Assembly: GCA_032718475.1 (NCBI GenBank)
Contig: JAUCBJ010008683.1
Location: forward strand, 1 to 40,634
Reading direction: 5' to 3'
Source: Nemertoderma westbladi
Taxonomy: Eukaryota > Xenacoelomorpha > Nemertodermatida > Nemertodermatidae
DNA: 40,634 bases
Below the pieces are notes generated by a model that made no database searches, had not been told where the DNA came from, and saw nothing but the letters and a program-made list of their open reading frames with translations. Position 1 is the first letter of the stretch. Each line of letters opens with the position of its first letter. Below are positions 1 through 10,650 of the stretch, piece by piece. The position numbers were made by a program, and so were the translations under genes.

Positions 1-421
1 GGGGGATTACCTTACAGCGTTCGCTGCCCCTACTGCCTAATCGTACTTAATCGGACAGGTGATCTACACACACTGCAATTCGTTCGGACTTAACAGCAAT
101 CAGACAACAGCTCAGCCTACAAATCGTCTGTACAATCTGATCAGGCTTACACGCCTTCTGTTCAATACTGTCCTACAAATAAATAAAACTTGACAGAAAT
201 AAGTAAACCATATAAAGGTATAAGGGGTGATCAATCCATAATCCCTTAAACAGCCTACCGGTATGCAATAATCAAATCGAATAATACTAGTGTACTTATA
301 CTGAAGTACCGGTTAGAACAGTTAGGCCTACTGACCTACAGAGTGTACCGGTTCAGGTTTACCGGTTGACCGGTACTTTCAACTTTATTGCTCACTGCAA
401 CAAAGGAGCAATATCCTTTAA
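1..421. other. Left flank, no gene seen
   Basis: No coding region is supported. The stretch is A+T-rich with several copies of the palindrome ACCGGT (for example near 258, 308, 348, 361 and 370). The homology shared with the inverted repeat at 14751-15996 stops at about 422, so I treat this as flanking DNA of the large retroelement, although the element's true outer end is not proven. Confidence 0.5.
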
Positions 422-1616
422 TGTTCGCGCTTTCAGACCTTTGGCAGTTTAACCCGCCAAATTAAGATGTCTTCTAGATATTAAATCGCTTTTTAGCCTA
501 TGACAAGTATTTGATTCACTACACTAGTCGAAACCAATCCGTGCGCGACCATTCACCCGCTGGATATTCCCGGGAGATTGGGTTCGACGGTTTAATTTTG
601 TTGCTATGTAAGCCTAATGTATTATTCGACTGACAGTATTATATAATCTCTGACAATATTATTTACCTTCGGGAATATTAACAGTTCCTTTAGGACGTGG
701 CGCTTTATCTACATAAACCGAGTTATGACTTAAACTACTCACAACGATATGGCTTAATTATAATTCACATATATGGCGCATTCTTTAGGAATGCTTCTTT
801 AACAGACTCACTCATACACAATGCTGCACAATACTGCACACTAATCTGCCGATCTTCACTGATTTTAGTCACATATAAAAGGAACACAGACTGACTCATG
901 TAGGGTCTATCAAATAACATTAGATTCACTTCAAACCACTTTAACATAAGTCACAATCGTTTATCTGTAACCTTTCTCTCTTACCTTCGGTATATCAAGA
1001 ATATTGGGTGTCGGGGTTATTTCTCGTTATTCCAATATAATAATTCATCAACAAATATAATGAATAACCGACAACAAATAGCAGTATGCAATATTCACAA
1101 AGCCAGTTATGCAGTACTGCAGTATGCAGTGATTACGAAATTGCAGAGTGTTTGTTTCGTCAGTTAAAGGATATATGTCCTTGTAATTAAACCTACTAGT
1201 GTTGAGCTAAAAAGCATAAAACATAAAACACTAAAAGCCGTTCTTTCGTGGCTTTGAAAAACTCGTGACTACTGCTCTATACGAGTATACCAACCACTCT
1301 TATTCCACGAAGCTCCCGTTCAACACAGAGAAAGAGCAGTGAGATAGGAAATTTTCAGTTCAGTACTCTGTGATTGGTCAAAATCAAGGCTAACTCAAAA
1401 TTCTATTGGGAGATACAAAAACAAGGCTATGACGCAACCTCCCTAGGCTTGTTGGCCGATTAAACAGAGCCCAGATGCCTGCGTACAGCAAATCAGCCAA
1501 TAAGCTGGTAACTTGCACTATTTTTAGCTGTAGATCACTTTGAGAGTATTCTTAGCGACTGGGGGGGAACTGGCCAACAAGGCAAACGAATCAGTTATCC
1601 CACAAAAGCTTTTACA
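422..1616 (+). repeat. Left LTR-like terminal inverted repeat of the large retroelement
   Basis: About 1.2 kb whose reverse complement is found collinearly at 14751-15996. Both copies, read inward, begin TGT(T/A)CGCGCTTT and end AAGCTTTTACA, so each has the TG...CA ends of an LTR. The best blocks are the start, the segment with CATTCACCCGCTGGATAT (about 551-568), a 26-base identical stretch at about 679-704 (AACAGTTCCTTTAGGACGTG and onward), the TATA region and the last 60 bases. The middle is much more diverged. I estimate about 65-80% identity overall by eye. A palindromic segment lies near 1011-1075. No direct-orientation copy was found downstream, so these act as inverted, not direct, terminal repeats. 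The sequence just inside (about 1617-1640) does not give a convincing tRNA primer-binding site. Confidence 0.75.
874..902 (+). promoter_or_regulatory. TATA box and conserved start region in the left repeat
   Basis: TATAAAA at 874-880 is followed about 15 bases later by GACTCATGTAG. Both parts are kept in the inverted copy on the other strand at 15490-15520 although neighbouring sequence has diverged. This looks like a Pol II core promoter firing inward, towards the Gag-Pol frame. Function is inferred from conservation and position only. Confidence 0.5.
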
Positions 1617-2599
1617 ACGCTGGATCTGGTAGTCCGCGGTAATTAACTTCTAGGTAGGAACACTCCGTGATACATAACGTAGTACCTATAGCGATACGGC
1701 TATAGGTCGTCAGGCGGTGGTATTTTCCTATCTGGACAGTGCAATATATTTACTACTACTTATTATTTTCAAATACCGTAGTACCCTGTCCGTTGTAATA
1801 AACAGAATTCTAACCCTTTGTTAGACTGGTTTGTAGACTTCCTGTAAAATTACCCTAAAAATTCGTACGTAATATTTTTGTTGTGTTTAATTAGAGATTT
1901 AATCTCACCCGTATCGTAAGTAAGTTGTAGTATTAAGTAACTTAGGTAAATTAGAATTATCTGTTTTAGTGTCCCATAAGTAGCACTCCACTGAGAGCGC
2001 ACAGCTTCTGTGTAGTGAACCCCCAGAAATAATAACATTTATTTCAAATATTGACAAAACCCATTTTTAAACGGGTATATATCTATTATAAATCAACTCA
2101 AACGATTTATAAATAGTAGGCCTGCCATACAACAACTAGGTCTCAATATCAGTTGGACTACTGCTTAAATAACGGTAATGAAGTAAGTTAAAGTAACCAA
2201 GTAACCCTAAAATATTCAGAAATTCAATTATTCTAAAATAATTGACATACCGGTATTTACCATAGGCTTATTATATTTATTTCTATAAATTTGAGCTAAA
2301 ATCATACCGGTATTCTGTAATTAATTCTAGTTCATAATTATACTTATATATACTATAAGTGTAAGCTGTATACCGGTATTCACGATAGGCCTATTATATA
2401 TTTATATATATTTGTGCTAAATTTATATACCGGTACTCTGTGACAAAACTAGTTTACAATACTTATATATATTATAAGTGCATACCGGTATTCTAATATA
2501 CTGCAATAAATTACCGGTACTAGGCCAACGGTCATACTGAATTACTAGACTTGCTTTAACTGTAACTATAGCAGTAAGCATTCAACTGTATAGCTAAAC
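1617..2599 (+). other. Leader between left repeat and Gag, with a ~130-bp tandem duplication
   Basis: No coding frame is supported. From about 2248 to 2500 a unit of roughly 130 bp is repeated twice. Each copy holds ACCGGTATT, a (C/G)ATAGGC(C/T)TATTATAT block, GTGCTAAA-like text and a TATATA..ATAAGTG block. It is A+T-rich and probably the 5' untranslated leader of the retroelement. No clear splice sites or primer-binding site were recognised. Confidence 0.45.
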
Positions 2600-5500
2600 A
2601 TGTCTGACACCCAGCAAAACCTGTCAGACAGTCTAATCGATACAACCATCTGTGACACAGATAGGAGTGTGGAGCGATTAAGAAAGGAGTTCAGCTCACC
2701 TCCTACTGAAAGAAAGGTCATCCCTCCAGTAGTAGTATCAGACCCTAAGCTGATCCAACACCGTAGGTCTATCATCGGCACTCGGGCCCAAGTCAAGCGG
2801 AACCAGGAAGCAGCTGTCCAACAGCAGCAACATCCTAGTCAAGAAACTTGTTCCCAGCGATCAGATAGCTCCAGTAGTTCGGATACTGTAGAGCTGACCC
2901 CCGAACGCGGATTGCAGATGGCGGCTACAGCCTACTCGGACCCCCTTCTCACCCTTCCTGCCGCAGTACTAACTACTATATTGATTGCGGTGGAAGAACA
3001 TCAAGCCGATTGGGCGAGAAGTATGAGCGCGACCCAAGATAATTATGCGGGATACGCCAGGGAAGAATTGATGTCTGTTGTCGAGTCACAATGGAACTTT
3101 CCCGGACCCGGACTCCCGTTAGATTTGTCCGAGGCTACTTGGGAAGATATACACAGGATGGGAGTGGCTAAAGATACGATGGATCCAGCTGTTTGGAAGA
3201 GGTCGGCAGCAGGATATGTGCAGGGATTCTTCGGCTCCTTAGAGCGATTGGAAGAACAATTGTTTCGACAACCCCAAGGACCTCAAGAGCAGGAAGAGCT
3301 GCTTTATCAAGTACGTGAAAGAACCCTACGCATTAGACTAATCCTATCAGCCTTTGAGGAAACTTCCAAAAGAAGACAGGACACGTCGCTGCAGGTTGCT
3401 GTCAAAACTTGGTTCCAGCGGGTAGGTCTCAAAGTACAAGAAACGGACCAGTGGAAATCCCAGCTGTCTGAGAGACTAACCTATGAAGAACCAACCGATG
3501 CCACCCTTTCTCAAGTGGAAGGCGAAGAGACCGCAGAGAGACCACGAACGAGAGACGCCATCGACATTTATCTGTCCGACTATCAGCGTTTCCTAGGAGA
3601 CGAAGAGTTGAGGAGACGGCTGTCTGGACTTTCCCCTAATAGTGAAGGAACCCAGCGTGTGTTAGACTCAATCGATGCTGAAATGTTAGCTGCAAACCAA
3701 GCTAAATTTGATGAAAAACTTCGCCTCGCTAGAGTCCAGGAAGAAGAAGTAAAGAAAAGACGGATAGAGGACAAAAAGGCGGCGGCCATGACAGAAGCAG
3801 AAGTAGAAAGAAAGGCAGCGGCGGCAGAAGCAGAAGCAGAAAGAAAAGCAGCAAAGGCAGTGGCAGAAGCAGAACGGGGAGCCTCTGAGGAGACTACCCA
3901 ACTGGAGTTGGAGAATCTGCAAGAGACGCAAGACAACATAAATAAACAGTTAACTGCTAGTCACATGCAGATGATGAGAAGATCTACTCCCAAACGCCAG
4001 GGATATACGTCATCGGAGGAAAGCGAAACCACCGATCCTGAAGGCGGAGGAAATAGATCTCGTCTAAGCAGGCGTAGAAAAACATCTTACCGTCACAAAT
4101 TGCCTGATTTGCCCCCAGCTGTGAGAAGACAACTAGCTAGCACAGACTTAAGTAGAATAGAACCTACAGACCAAATTATTAAGGTCAAAAAACTCCCTAC
4201 TATAGTTGATGAGCCTGAAATAATTAGGCCTGTCGTTCCCAAAGTCACTCCTGTGCTAGAGACCCCTGTACTTCCAGAGCTTAACTCTAAGTTCCCTTTA
4301 CACAGTACTACACTGCCTGTACCCGGTAGAACAGTCCATGAGAATATCCCTGTCCTGGAATCTGAGAGAGAAATCAAAGATTTGTCTCCTGTCGTCCCGC
4401 GTCAGCCCGCTACAATGTTGGCGACTCCCGCTTCGGCGGTCGAGTGGGTAGAGGAGGGACGGCGGGGGATGAATCTCCTGCTCGGACAGATGCAGGAGAC
4501 TGTCTACCAACTTAAGGGAACAGTAAGGGAAGGTAGGGCCGAATTGCAAGAAGTGCAGCAAAGTATCGCGCTAGAACGCGACAAATTAGTCAACATCCAA
4601 AAGGGTATACCCATACCCCCTGTAAAATTGTGTCAACTTGTTAGGTCTGAAGTATTACATGCGCAAGGTGTGGAGCCTACACGCATCTATACTGCTAGTG
4701 AAGTAGAAACTCCTATAGCAAACCCTATTAAGGGTGATTATAGACCTGTTGTTAATGATATTCCCTATAGACCTGATAATGATCCGAGAAATTTATATAC
4801 CGATAATTCGATATTAAATAACACGATGGCCCAAGAAAGCTTTACGCGTCAGATGGCTAGAACAGAAGCCCGCCAAGCGGTCAAAGTGGGAGAGATCGTT
4901 AAATTCAATGGAGATGAGATGAAATGGCTACCTTTCAATGAATATTACAAAGATAGCATACAAAACTCTGTACTATCTAACGGAGAGAAACTTAGGTTCC
5001 TCATCAAGTGCTTGGAAGGACCTCCCAGGTTAATGGCGTTAAAGTTTATTGGACATCCAGAAGGATTAAGACAAGTATGGGATACATTAAACATCAGGTA
5101 TGGTAACAAGGATAACATAGCTAAGTATTTGTATGCAAAATTAGTAGCCCCCCGACACTTCCTTAGTAGCGGGATTATAGAGTTTTCCGATGAGATTCAG
5201 GAGATCTGTAGACAATTGGACTGGTTAGGTAAGTCTCATGAATATCAGAGTTCCATGGTTATTGGAGCCGTAGTCTCTACTTTACCAAAGGGTGGAGTAT
5301 GTACACGCTGGGACAAGAAAGTGTTGTACATGAATGAACAACAACGACGAAGTCCTACCATGGCTGATCTCATGTCCTTCTTAGATGGTGAAGTAAAACT
5401 ACAACTCATCAAGCAGTCCAGAGAGAAAACATCGGAAAATAAGGTAAGTGAGAAACCCGCTTCTAGGAGAAGAGTAACACCGGTGTGTTACACTGACGAC

Positions 5501-7489
5501 GGCGAAAGCCAAGCTTCTCAAGAAGAGGACAGCGGGAAAGACACCGATCGATCTTACTATGTTGACAAAACCTCAAAAGACGTAAGTAAATACAAGGCTC
5601 GAAACAACGATAGGAGAGAACAGGTTGCCAAGACCCCTCCTCAGTCTCCTAACAGAATGCACCGAAGAAAACCCGAAGAAAAAACGAGAGTGCATCAAGT
5701 TACCCAAGGTAAAGTGAGTAACATAAAACCTAACTGTGCGCTGTGCGATGGGACCCACCGTTTGAGTGCGTGTGCTGAATTTCTAAAGAAATCCCTTGTA
5801 GACAGACGTGCAGTCGTATGGGATAAGCGGTTATGCTATAATTGCCTCAGACCAGGACACCAACGGCGAACCTGTTACTCCGACATAAAGTGTGCAAAGT
5901 GTGGCGTGAAACATCACATCTTGTTACACAGTGAGTTCGAACGAGACAAACTGAGTCAGGTAAGTGAGCCCGAACTACATGTCCAATTCAGTGATGTAAA
6001 CGACACTGATCAAGAATCTGAGATGGAAGGATTCTATACTGACGAATTCTCCGACGCCAACGAATCCTGTTATCTAATCAATACCGCAGTGTATCGAGCA
6101 CTTACTTATGAAAAGGACACCAACAATGAGTTTCCCCCAACTACTTTTGCCAAACAACCATCTTGGAAAGCTCCAACTTCCAACGTAGGAATCAGAGAAT
6201 TTCCTGTAGTGCAGGTAAGAGTTCACGGTCCTAACCACAGTTACATAGTGAACGCACTCCTTGACTCCGGCAGCACAGGAACATTCATCGATCAAGAATT
6301 AGCCGAAGATATCTTTGCTGGACAACCCAAATTCCGGACTAAATTGAATATGTCAGGAATTATGCAGGTTTGGAAATCTACCCTAACGGCAGATTACTAT
6401 GTAGGTGTGTTGTCCACCCCCCAGGATAAGTTAGGAGCACAAGGTATAAGGTCGGTAAAAATGGTGGCTATAAAGAACTTCACTACTACTCAAGCAGACC
6501 TTTATAATTGGGACGAGGATGAGAGCATCCAACATCTTAAGATACCTCGATTCCAGACAGATTATCCTGGAGTGCAAATACTCATCGGCCAAAACGCGCA
6601 TGAGGCGCTCGAAACATTGGAGAAACGGCCTGCTCAACCACAGCCACTGCAAACCTATGCGGTAAGAACTAGAGTAGGTTGGTACTTTACTGGCCCTTCC
6701 CGCAGGACTCTCGAAGAGAGAATGCCACAAGAACAAATATACCAAGTAAACGATTGGGAAGTGGAGAGCAGTGAGGTGGACGAACTAACTGAGGGAACAC
6801 CATACTCCTCAGATAATGACGACATCTACCAACTCTTCGATGAAGAGAACACAATCGACCTACTTACAGAAAACCAAACTTGGAAAAATCAGGTGAACCT
6901 ATGTCAACTGATTCGCCCATCGGAACCCATCGCTTACAATGACGAACTAAACGATGAGATAGAGCGCTACAACGCTAGAACTCGGGACGAACTAGCCGTA
7001 CGATTCTTTACTCAGGAACTGGTAGAGCCCAATTCATATGATAAGGCTCTATCGATAGAAGAAGAAAGAGCCAAGCAAATCCAGGAAACAACTACACGTT
7101 TTTTAAAGGACCAAGGTAGATATGAAATCGGCCTACCATTTCGAAAACGAGAACCTAGATTTATAAATAACAGACCCTTGGCAGAGAAAAGAATCGCTCA
7201 ATTACATCGACGCCTTACAGCTAATGCTTCAGCGAAAGAAATGTACCAAACTCAGCTGAAGAAATTTATAACAAAGGGATACGCGGAGCGAGTACCGGAA
7301 GGAACACCAGTGACTGAGAGAACGTATTACTTAACACATCATTACGTTCCCAAACCCGGTAAACCCCACGAAGTACGAGTCGTATTCGATGGCTCCGCCC
7401 TATATATGGGCCAATCCCTTACCAGTTCCCAAGTCCCAACCAGTTACCAGGACCCAACTTACTCCAATCTTTGTTGGGAATACTTTTAA
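2600..7489 (+). CDS. BEL/Pao-like Gag-protease and start of reverse transcriptase (5' part of polyprotein)
   Basis: This 1629-codon frame starts at an ATG with A at -3. In order it holds about 760 residues I do not recognise, including an Ala/Glu/Arg-rich coiled coil at about 355-460. Next come a DUF1759-type Gag region (about 765-900, motif FNGDEMKW), a cysteine/histidine cluster at about 1045-1110 (CALC, then CYNCLRPGH, then CAKCGVKHH) and an aspartic protease with the LLDSGSTGTF active site near 1220. The RT begins at about 1550 and reaches VVFDGSA near 1595. The family pattern then breaks: the rest of RT is in another frame from 7471 on. Gag packages RNA, the protease cuts the polyprotein and RT copies the RNA. 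The RT break, in the middle of a conserved domain, implies a disabling mutation or a sequence error. The long N-terminal region is unusual for the family. Confidence 0.85.
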   Translation: MSDTQQNLSDSLIDTTICDTDRSVERLRKEFSSPPTERKVIPPVVVSDPKLIQHRRSIIGTRAQVKRNQEAAVQQQQHPSQETCSQRSDSSSSSDTVELTPERGLQMAATAYSDPLLTLPAAVLTTILIAVEEHQADWARSMSATQDNYAGYAREELMSVVESQWNFPGPGLPLDLSEATWEDIHRMGVAKDTMDPAVWKRSAAGYVQGFFGSLERLEEQLFRQPQGPQEQEELLYQVRERTLRIRLILSAFEETSKRRQDTSLQVAVKTWFQRVGLKVQETDQWKSQLSERLTYEEPTDATLSQVEGEETAERPRTRDAIDIYLSDYQRFLGDEELRRRLSGLSPNSEGTQRVLDSIDAEMLAANQAKFDEKLRLARVQEEEVKKRRIEDKKAAAMTEAEVERKAAAAEAEAERKAAKAVAEAERGASEETTQLELENLQETQDNINKQLTASHMQMMRRSTPKRQGYTSSEESETTDPEGGGNRSRLSRRRKTSYRHKLPDLPPAVRRQLASTDLSRIEPTDQIIKVKKLPTIVDEPEIIRPVVPKVTPVLETPVLPELNSKFPLHSTTLPVPGRTVHENIPVLESEREIKDLSPVVPRQPATMLATPASAVEWVEEGRRGMNLLLGQMQETVYQLKGTVREGRAELQEVQQSIALERDKLVNIQKGIPIPPVKLCQLVRSEVLHAQGVEPTRIYTASEVETPIANPIKGDYRPVVNDIPYRPDNDPRNLYTDNSILNNTMAQESFTRQMARTEARQAVKVGEIVKFNGDEMKWLPFNEYYKDSIQNSVLSNGEKLRFLIKCLEGPPRLMALKFIGHPEGLRQVWDTLNIRYGNKDNIAKYLYAKLVAPRHFLSSGIIEFSDEIQEICRQLDWLGKSHEYQSSMVIGAVVSTLPKGGVCTRWDKKVLYMNEQQRRSPTMADLMSFLDGEVKLQLIKQSREKTSENKVSEKPASRRRVTPVCYTDDGESQASQEEDSGKDTDRSYYVDKTSKDVSKYKARNNDRREQVAKTPPQSPNRMHRRKPEEKTRVHQVTQGKVSNIKPNCALCDGTHRLSACAEFLKKSLVDRRAVVWDKRLCYNCLRPGHQRRTCYSDIKCAKCGVKHHILLHSEFERDKLSQVSEPELHVQFSDVNDTDQESEMEGFYTDEFSDANESCYLINTAVYRALTYEKDTNNEFPPTTFAKQPSWKAPTSNVGIREFPVVQVRVHGPNHSYIVNALLDSGSTGTFIDQELAEDIFAGQPKFRTKLNMSGIMQVWKSTLTADYYVGVLSTPQDKLGAQGIRSVKMVAIKNFTTTQADLYNWDEDESIQHLKIPRFQTDYPGVQILIGQNAHEALETLEKRPAQPQPLQTYAVRTRVGWYFTGPSRRTLEERMPQEQIYQVNDWEVESSEVDELTEGTPYSSDNDDIYQLFDEENTIDLLTENQTWKNQVNLCQLIRPSEPIAYNDELNDEIERYNARTRDELAVRFFTQELVEPNSYDKALSIEEERAKQIQETTTRFLKDQGRYEIGLPFRKREPRFINNRPLAEKRIAQLHRRLTANASAKEMYQTQLKKFITKGYAERVPEGTPVTERTYYLTHHYVPKPGKPHEVRVVFDGSALYMGQSLTSSQVPTSYQDPTYSNLCWEYF

Positions 7490-10400
7490 GATTAAGACAA
7501 TATTCCATCGCGTTCGCCTCAGATATAGAAGGAATGTTCTTACAAGTCAAGGCGCTGGATAGAGATAGAGACAGCCTGAGATTTCTGTGGTGGCCTGAAG
7601 GAGACCTCAATCAGAAACCGGTAGAGTACTGGATGACCATCCAGGCTTTTGGAATCATATCAAGCCCTTCCAACGCCTGCTCCGTGGTGCGAACCACTGC
7701 GAATGACAACCGAGACTCCTTCTCAAAAGAAGTGATAGACAACATAAAACGTAATATATACATGGACGACAATTTAAGGTCCCTTCCATCAGTAGAAGAA
7801 GCCATAGCTGTCGCGAAAGGAACGGTAGAGTGTTTGAAAAGAGGTGGATTTCGACTGACGAAATTCACTAGCAACTCCCGTGAGTTTCTGGAAGCCATAC
7901 CGGTAGAAGACCGAGGAACGAAAGACCTAGACTTAATAAAGGACGATCTTCCTGAAACCAAGACGCTAGGCTTGAAGTGGGACACTGAAAGAGACATCCT
8001 GTTTTTTCAGTTAAAACAGCGAGATAATCCAGTTCGGACCAAACGGATTTGTTTAAGTATCCTGAGCACTTATTTCGACCCATTGGGATTTATTAGCCCA
8101 GTTATATTGATTGCTCGGAGTTTAGTACAACAAATGTGGCTTGAAAACCACTCATGGGACGATCCGCTTAAGGGAGAATTGTTAAAGAAATGGATGAAAT
8201 GGGAAGATTCTCTACCTGCCATCGAGAACTTTATAATTTCCCGTGCATATTTTGGCCATGTTCTTCCTACGTATTCTTATCAACTCCATGTGTTTGGAGA
8301 CGCCAGCGACATGGGAATAGGTATAGTAGCATATCTGCGAGTCGAAACTCCAGATGGAATCAAAGTCGCCTTGGTTACCTCTAAGGCATTGATTAACAAC
8401 AAGTTAAAGGTTCCTCGAGCGGAGTTAAAGGCGGCTTTATACGCTACAGCCATCGGCCGGAACGTAACGGAACAAATCGACTATCCACTGGAGAAAACGG
8501 TTTATTGGACTGACGCTTTACTCGTGTTGGAGTATCTAACCAATGAAGTCTGTCAGTTCAGCGTTTTTGTTACTAACAGAGTAGCTATTATTCTTAGTCG
8601 CACAAAGATAGATCAATGGAGACATTGCCCTGGTACGATTAATCCAGCCGATATCGCCTCCAGGGGAGCAACTCCACAGGAACTGATAGATACTCCAGAT
8701 TGGTTGGGTGGACCCGACTTCCTGAGCAAGGAAGAGGATGAATGGCCTCCTCACCTTACTACGGCGGAGATTAGACAAGCCAAGGGAGCGGAGACAGTCA
8801 AACCTAAAACCCGGGCGAGTAAATCGAAGTTATTTAAACCGACTATCGATCTATCTGTATTACATACTTCCGGGAATGATGCTTCGGATCCACAATCCCT
8901 CAACACAAATAAGTCTGTTGTGGAAATTAGAGATAGAGATTGGAAATCTGGAATACCAGACGTCTCGCAAGGAATCTCACCCATGCTGCAGAGAGCAATG
9001 CATCATTACAGTTCCTGGAATCGGCTCTGTAAAGCCGTCACATATTTAAGACAATGTTTACATCATCACTACTCCAGGACGAAGACCACTAGTGATAACG
9101 CTCCATTGACATCTGCACACGTTCATGTTATTAAAAATTTACCCAAATATAAGACATCTGACCGTTTTCTAAAGGAGAAAATTAGTCACCAGGAGCATGA
9201 AGAAACCAATAAGCAGATACTGAGACTCCTGCAATGCTATGAGGATTCCGAAAAGTATTTCCTGTTGTTGAGAAATCCGCAGATGCGCTTAAGGGATCGA
9301 TTCTCGAGCACAATGATAGATGGGTTAATCTTAATACGTGTTGGAGGAAGACTCACCAATGCGCCCTTATCCTTTGACACCAAATTCCCCATACTTATTA
9401 GAAATCTTGAAGTACAAATCAAGATGATTGTAGATGTTCACAGTAAACTTTATCATGCTGGTAGAGAACGAATTCTTAGCGAAATTCGAACTCGCTATTA
9501 TTTTGATAAACCCCGTAGAGCTCTGAACCAAGTTCTTAGGAACTGCATACCCTGTAGGAAGGCATTCAGTAGGCCTTTAACACAGCGAGAGGCAGAATTA
9601 CCTAGGGAACGAGTAAGCTTCTATGAACCACCTTTTACTAATACTGGTGTAGATTTATTTGGCCCTATTGAAGTATATCGTGCTAGGACTATAGTCAAGA
9701 GATGGTGTGTCATCTTCGTGTGCATGACTTGTAGAGCCATCCATCTCGATATGGTGAACGATCTATCTACCAACAGCTTCGTCTTAAGTTTACGACGACA
9801 GATCGCTCGCTTCGGGACGAGTAATACCATGAGATCGGATAAGGGAACGAACTTCATTGGTGCCAACAACGAAATACAGGCTTACGTGAAGGACTGGAAC
9901 CAAAGACAGGTGGACGACCAGCTAAGGATAACAGCGTCTAGCTGGACCTTCAACGCCGCCGACGCCCCTTGGTGGGGAGGAAGTTGGGAGAGATTAATTC
10001 GAAGTGTCAAAACCGCATTTCACTTTATAGTGCCATGCCGCGCGTATCTCACCGACGAACTTTTGCGGACATTAATGGAGGAAATCGCTGCCTATCTCAA
10101 CGAGAGACCGCTTATGCCAGTCTCATCGAGTCCCGATTCCCTGGAAGCGCTAACACCCGCGCACTTCCTACTGAAGAAACCTGTAGCCATGCTCCCACGA
10201 TCGGAGATTGCCGACAGAGACGAATACTGCCGTCGAACTTGGCAACTTATGCAGTTGCTATCCCGTCGTTTCGCTGACCATTTCGAGAAACATTATCTGC
10301 CCACGCTACAACTTCGAACTAAGTGGTTTGCGCAGCAAGAAAACGTCAGCGCCGGAGATATGGTGCTTATTGTAGATCCAGACCTCCCACGTAAACGGTG

Positions 10401-10650
10401 GCAGACAGGTCGTATCATCGAGACTCACATCTCGGATGATGGTTTAGTGCGCTCAGTAGAACTTGTCGTCATGCGGCGTAACTTCAAGAAGCCAGGCATA
10501 ATCTTTGAGACGAAACAACTCAATCGCCCAGTTGGTCGTTTATGTTTACTGGAAAGAGACAGAGAACTCTCTGGAAACTATGGAAGGCAAGACACTCTTC
10601 CCACGACCACCTCCCTAATTCCTCAAACATCTAGGGACTCCCCAACGTGA
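7471..10650 (+). CDS. BEL/Pao-like RT (remainder), RNase H and integrase (3' part of polyprotein)
   Basis: An open frame of 1059 codons; its first codon is not a true start, because it continues the polyprotein in another frame. RT has SDIEGMF (about 18-24) and the catalytic YMDDN (97-101). RNase H has FGDASDMGIG (about 275), PRAELKAALYA, the YWTDA segment (about 345) and NPADIASRG (about 390). Integrase has an HX4H-CX2C zinc site (H657, H662, C692, C695) and a D,D,E triad (D728 in GVDLFGP, D790 in RSDKGTNF, E840 in GSWERL). A DUF5641-like C-terminal region lies at about 950-1025. All catalytic residues I can name are present. It overlaps the upstream frame by 19 bases and is shifted by -1. 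The homology resumes before 7471, so the break lies in about 7395-7460, within a run of near-repeated CAGT(T/A)CC(A/C) words. Confidence 0.88.
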   Translation: MLGILLRLRQYSIAFASDIEGMFLQVKALDRDRDSLRFLWWPEGDLNQKPVEYWMTIQAFGIISSPSNACSVVRTTANDNRDSFSKEVIDNIKRNIYMDDNLRSLPSVEEAIAVAKGTVECLKRGGFRLTKFTSNSREFLEAIPVEDRGTKDLDLIKDDLPETKTLGLKWDTERDILFFQLKQRDNPVRTKRICLSILSTYFDPLGFISPVILIARSLVQQMWLENHSWDDPLKGELLKKWMKWEDSLPAIENFIISRAYFGHVLPTYSYQLHVFGDASDMGIGIVAYLRVETPDGIKVALVTSKALINNKLKVPRAELKAALYATAIGRNVTEQIDYPLEKTVYWTDALLVLEYLTNEVCQFSVFVTNRVAIILSRTKIDQWRHCPGTINPADIASRGATPQELIDTPDWLGGPDFLSKEEDEWPPHLTTAEIRQAKGAETVKPKTRASKSKLFKPTIDLSVLHTSGNDASDPQSLNTNKSVVEIRDRDWKSGIPDVSQGISPMLQRAMHHYSSWNRLCKAVTYLRQCLHHHYSRTKTTSDNAPLTSAHVHVIKNLPKYKTSDRFLKEKISHQEHEETNKQILRLLQCYEDSEKYFLLLRNPQMRLRDRFSSTMIDGLILIRVGGRLTNAPLSFDTKFPILIRNLEVQIKMIVDVHSKLYHAGRERILSEIRTRYYFDKPRRALNQVLRNCIPCRKAFSRPLTQREAELPRERVSFYEPPFTNTGVDLFGPIEVYRARTIVKRWCVIFVCMTCRAIHLDMVNDLSTNSFVLSLRRQIARFGTSNTMRSDKGTNFIGANNEIQAYVKDWNQRQVDDQLRITASSWTFNAADAPWWGGSWERLIRSVKTAFHFIVPCRAYLTDELLRTLMEEIAAYLNERPLMPVSSSPDSLEALTPAHFLLKKPVAMLPRSEIADRDEYCRRTWQLMQLLSRRFADHFEKHYLPTLQLRTKWFAQQENVSAGDMVLIVDPDLPRKRWQTGRIIETHISDDGLVRSVELVVMRRNFKKPGIIFETKQLNRPVGRLCLLERDRELSGNYGRQDTLPTTTSLIPQTSRDSPT

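Noticed and set aside
7395-7489. Programmed -1 frameshift between Gag-Pro and RT
   Set aside because: The break is in the middle of the RT domain and lacks a convincing slippery site; mutation or sequence error is more likely.
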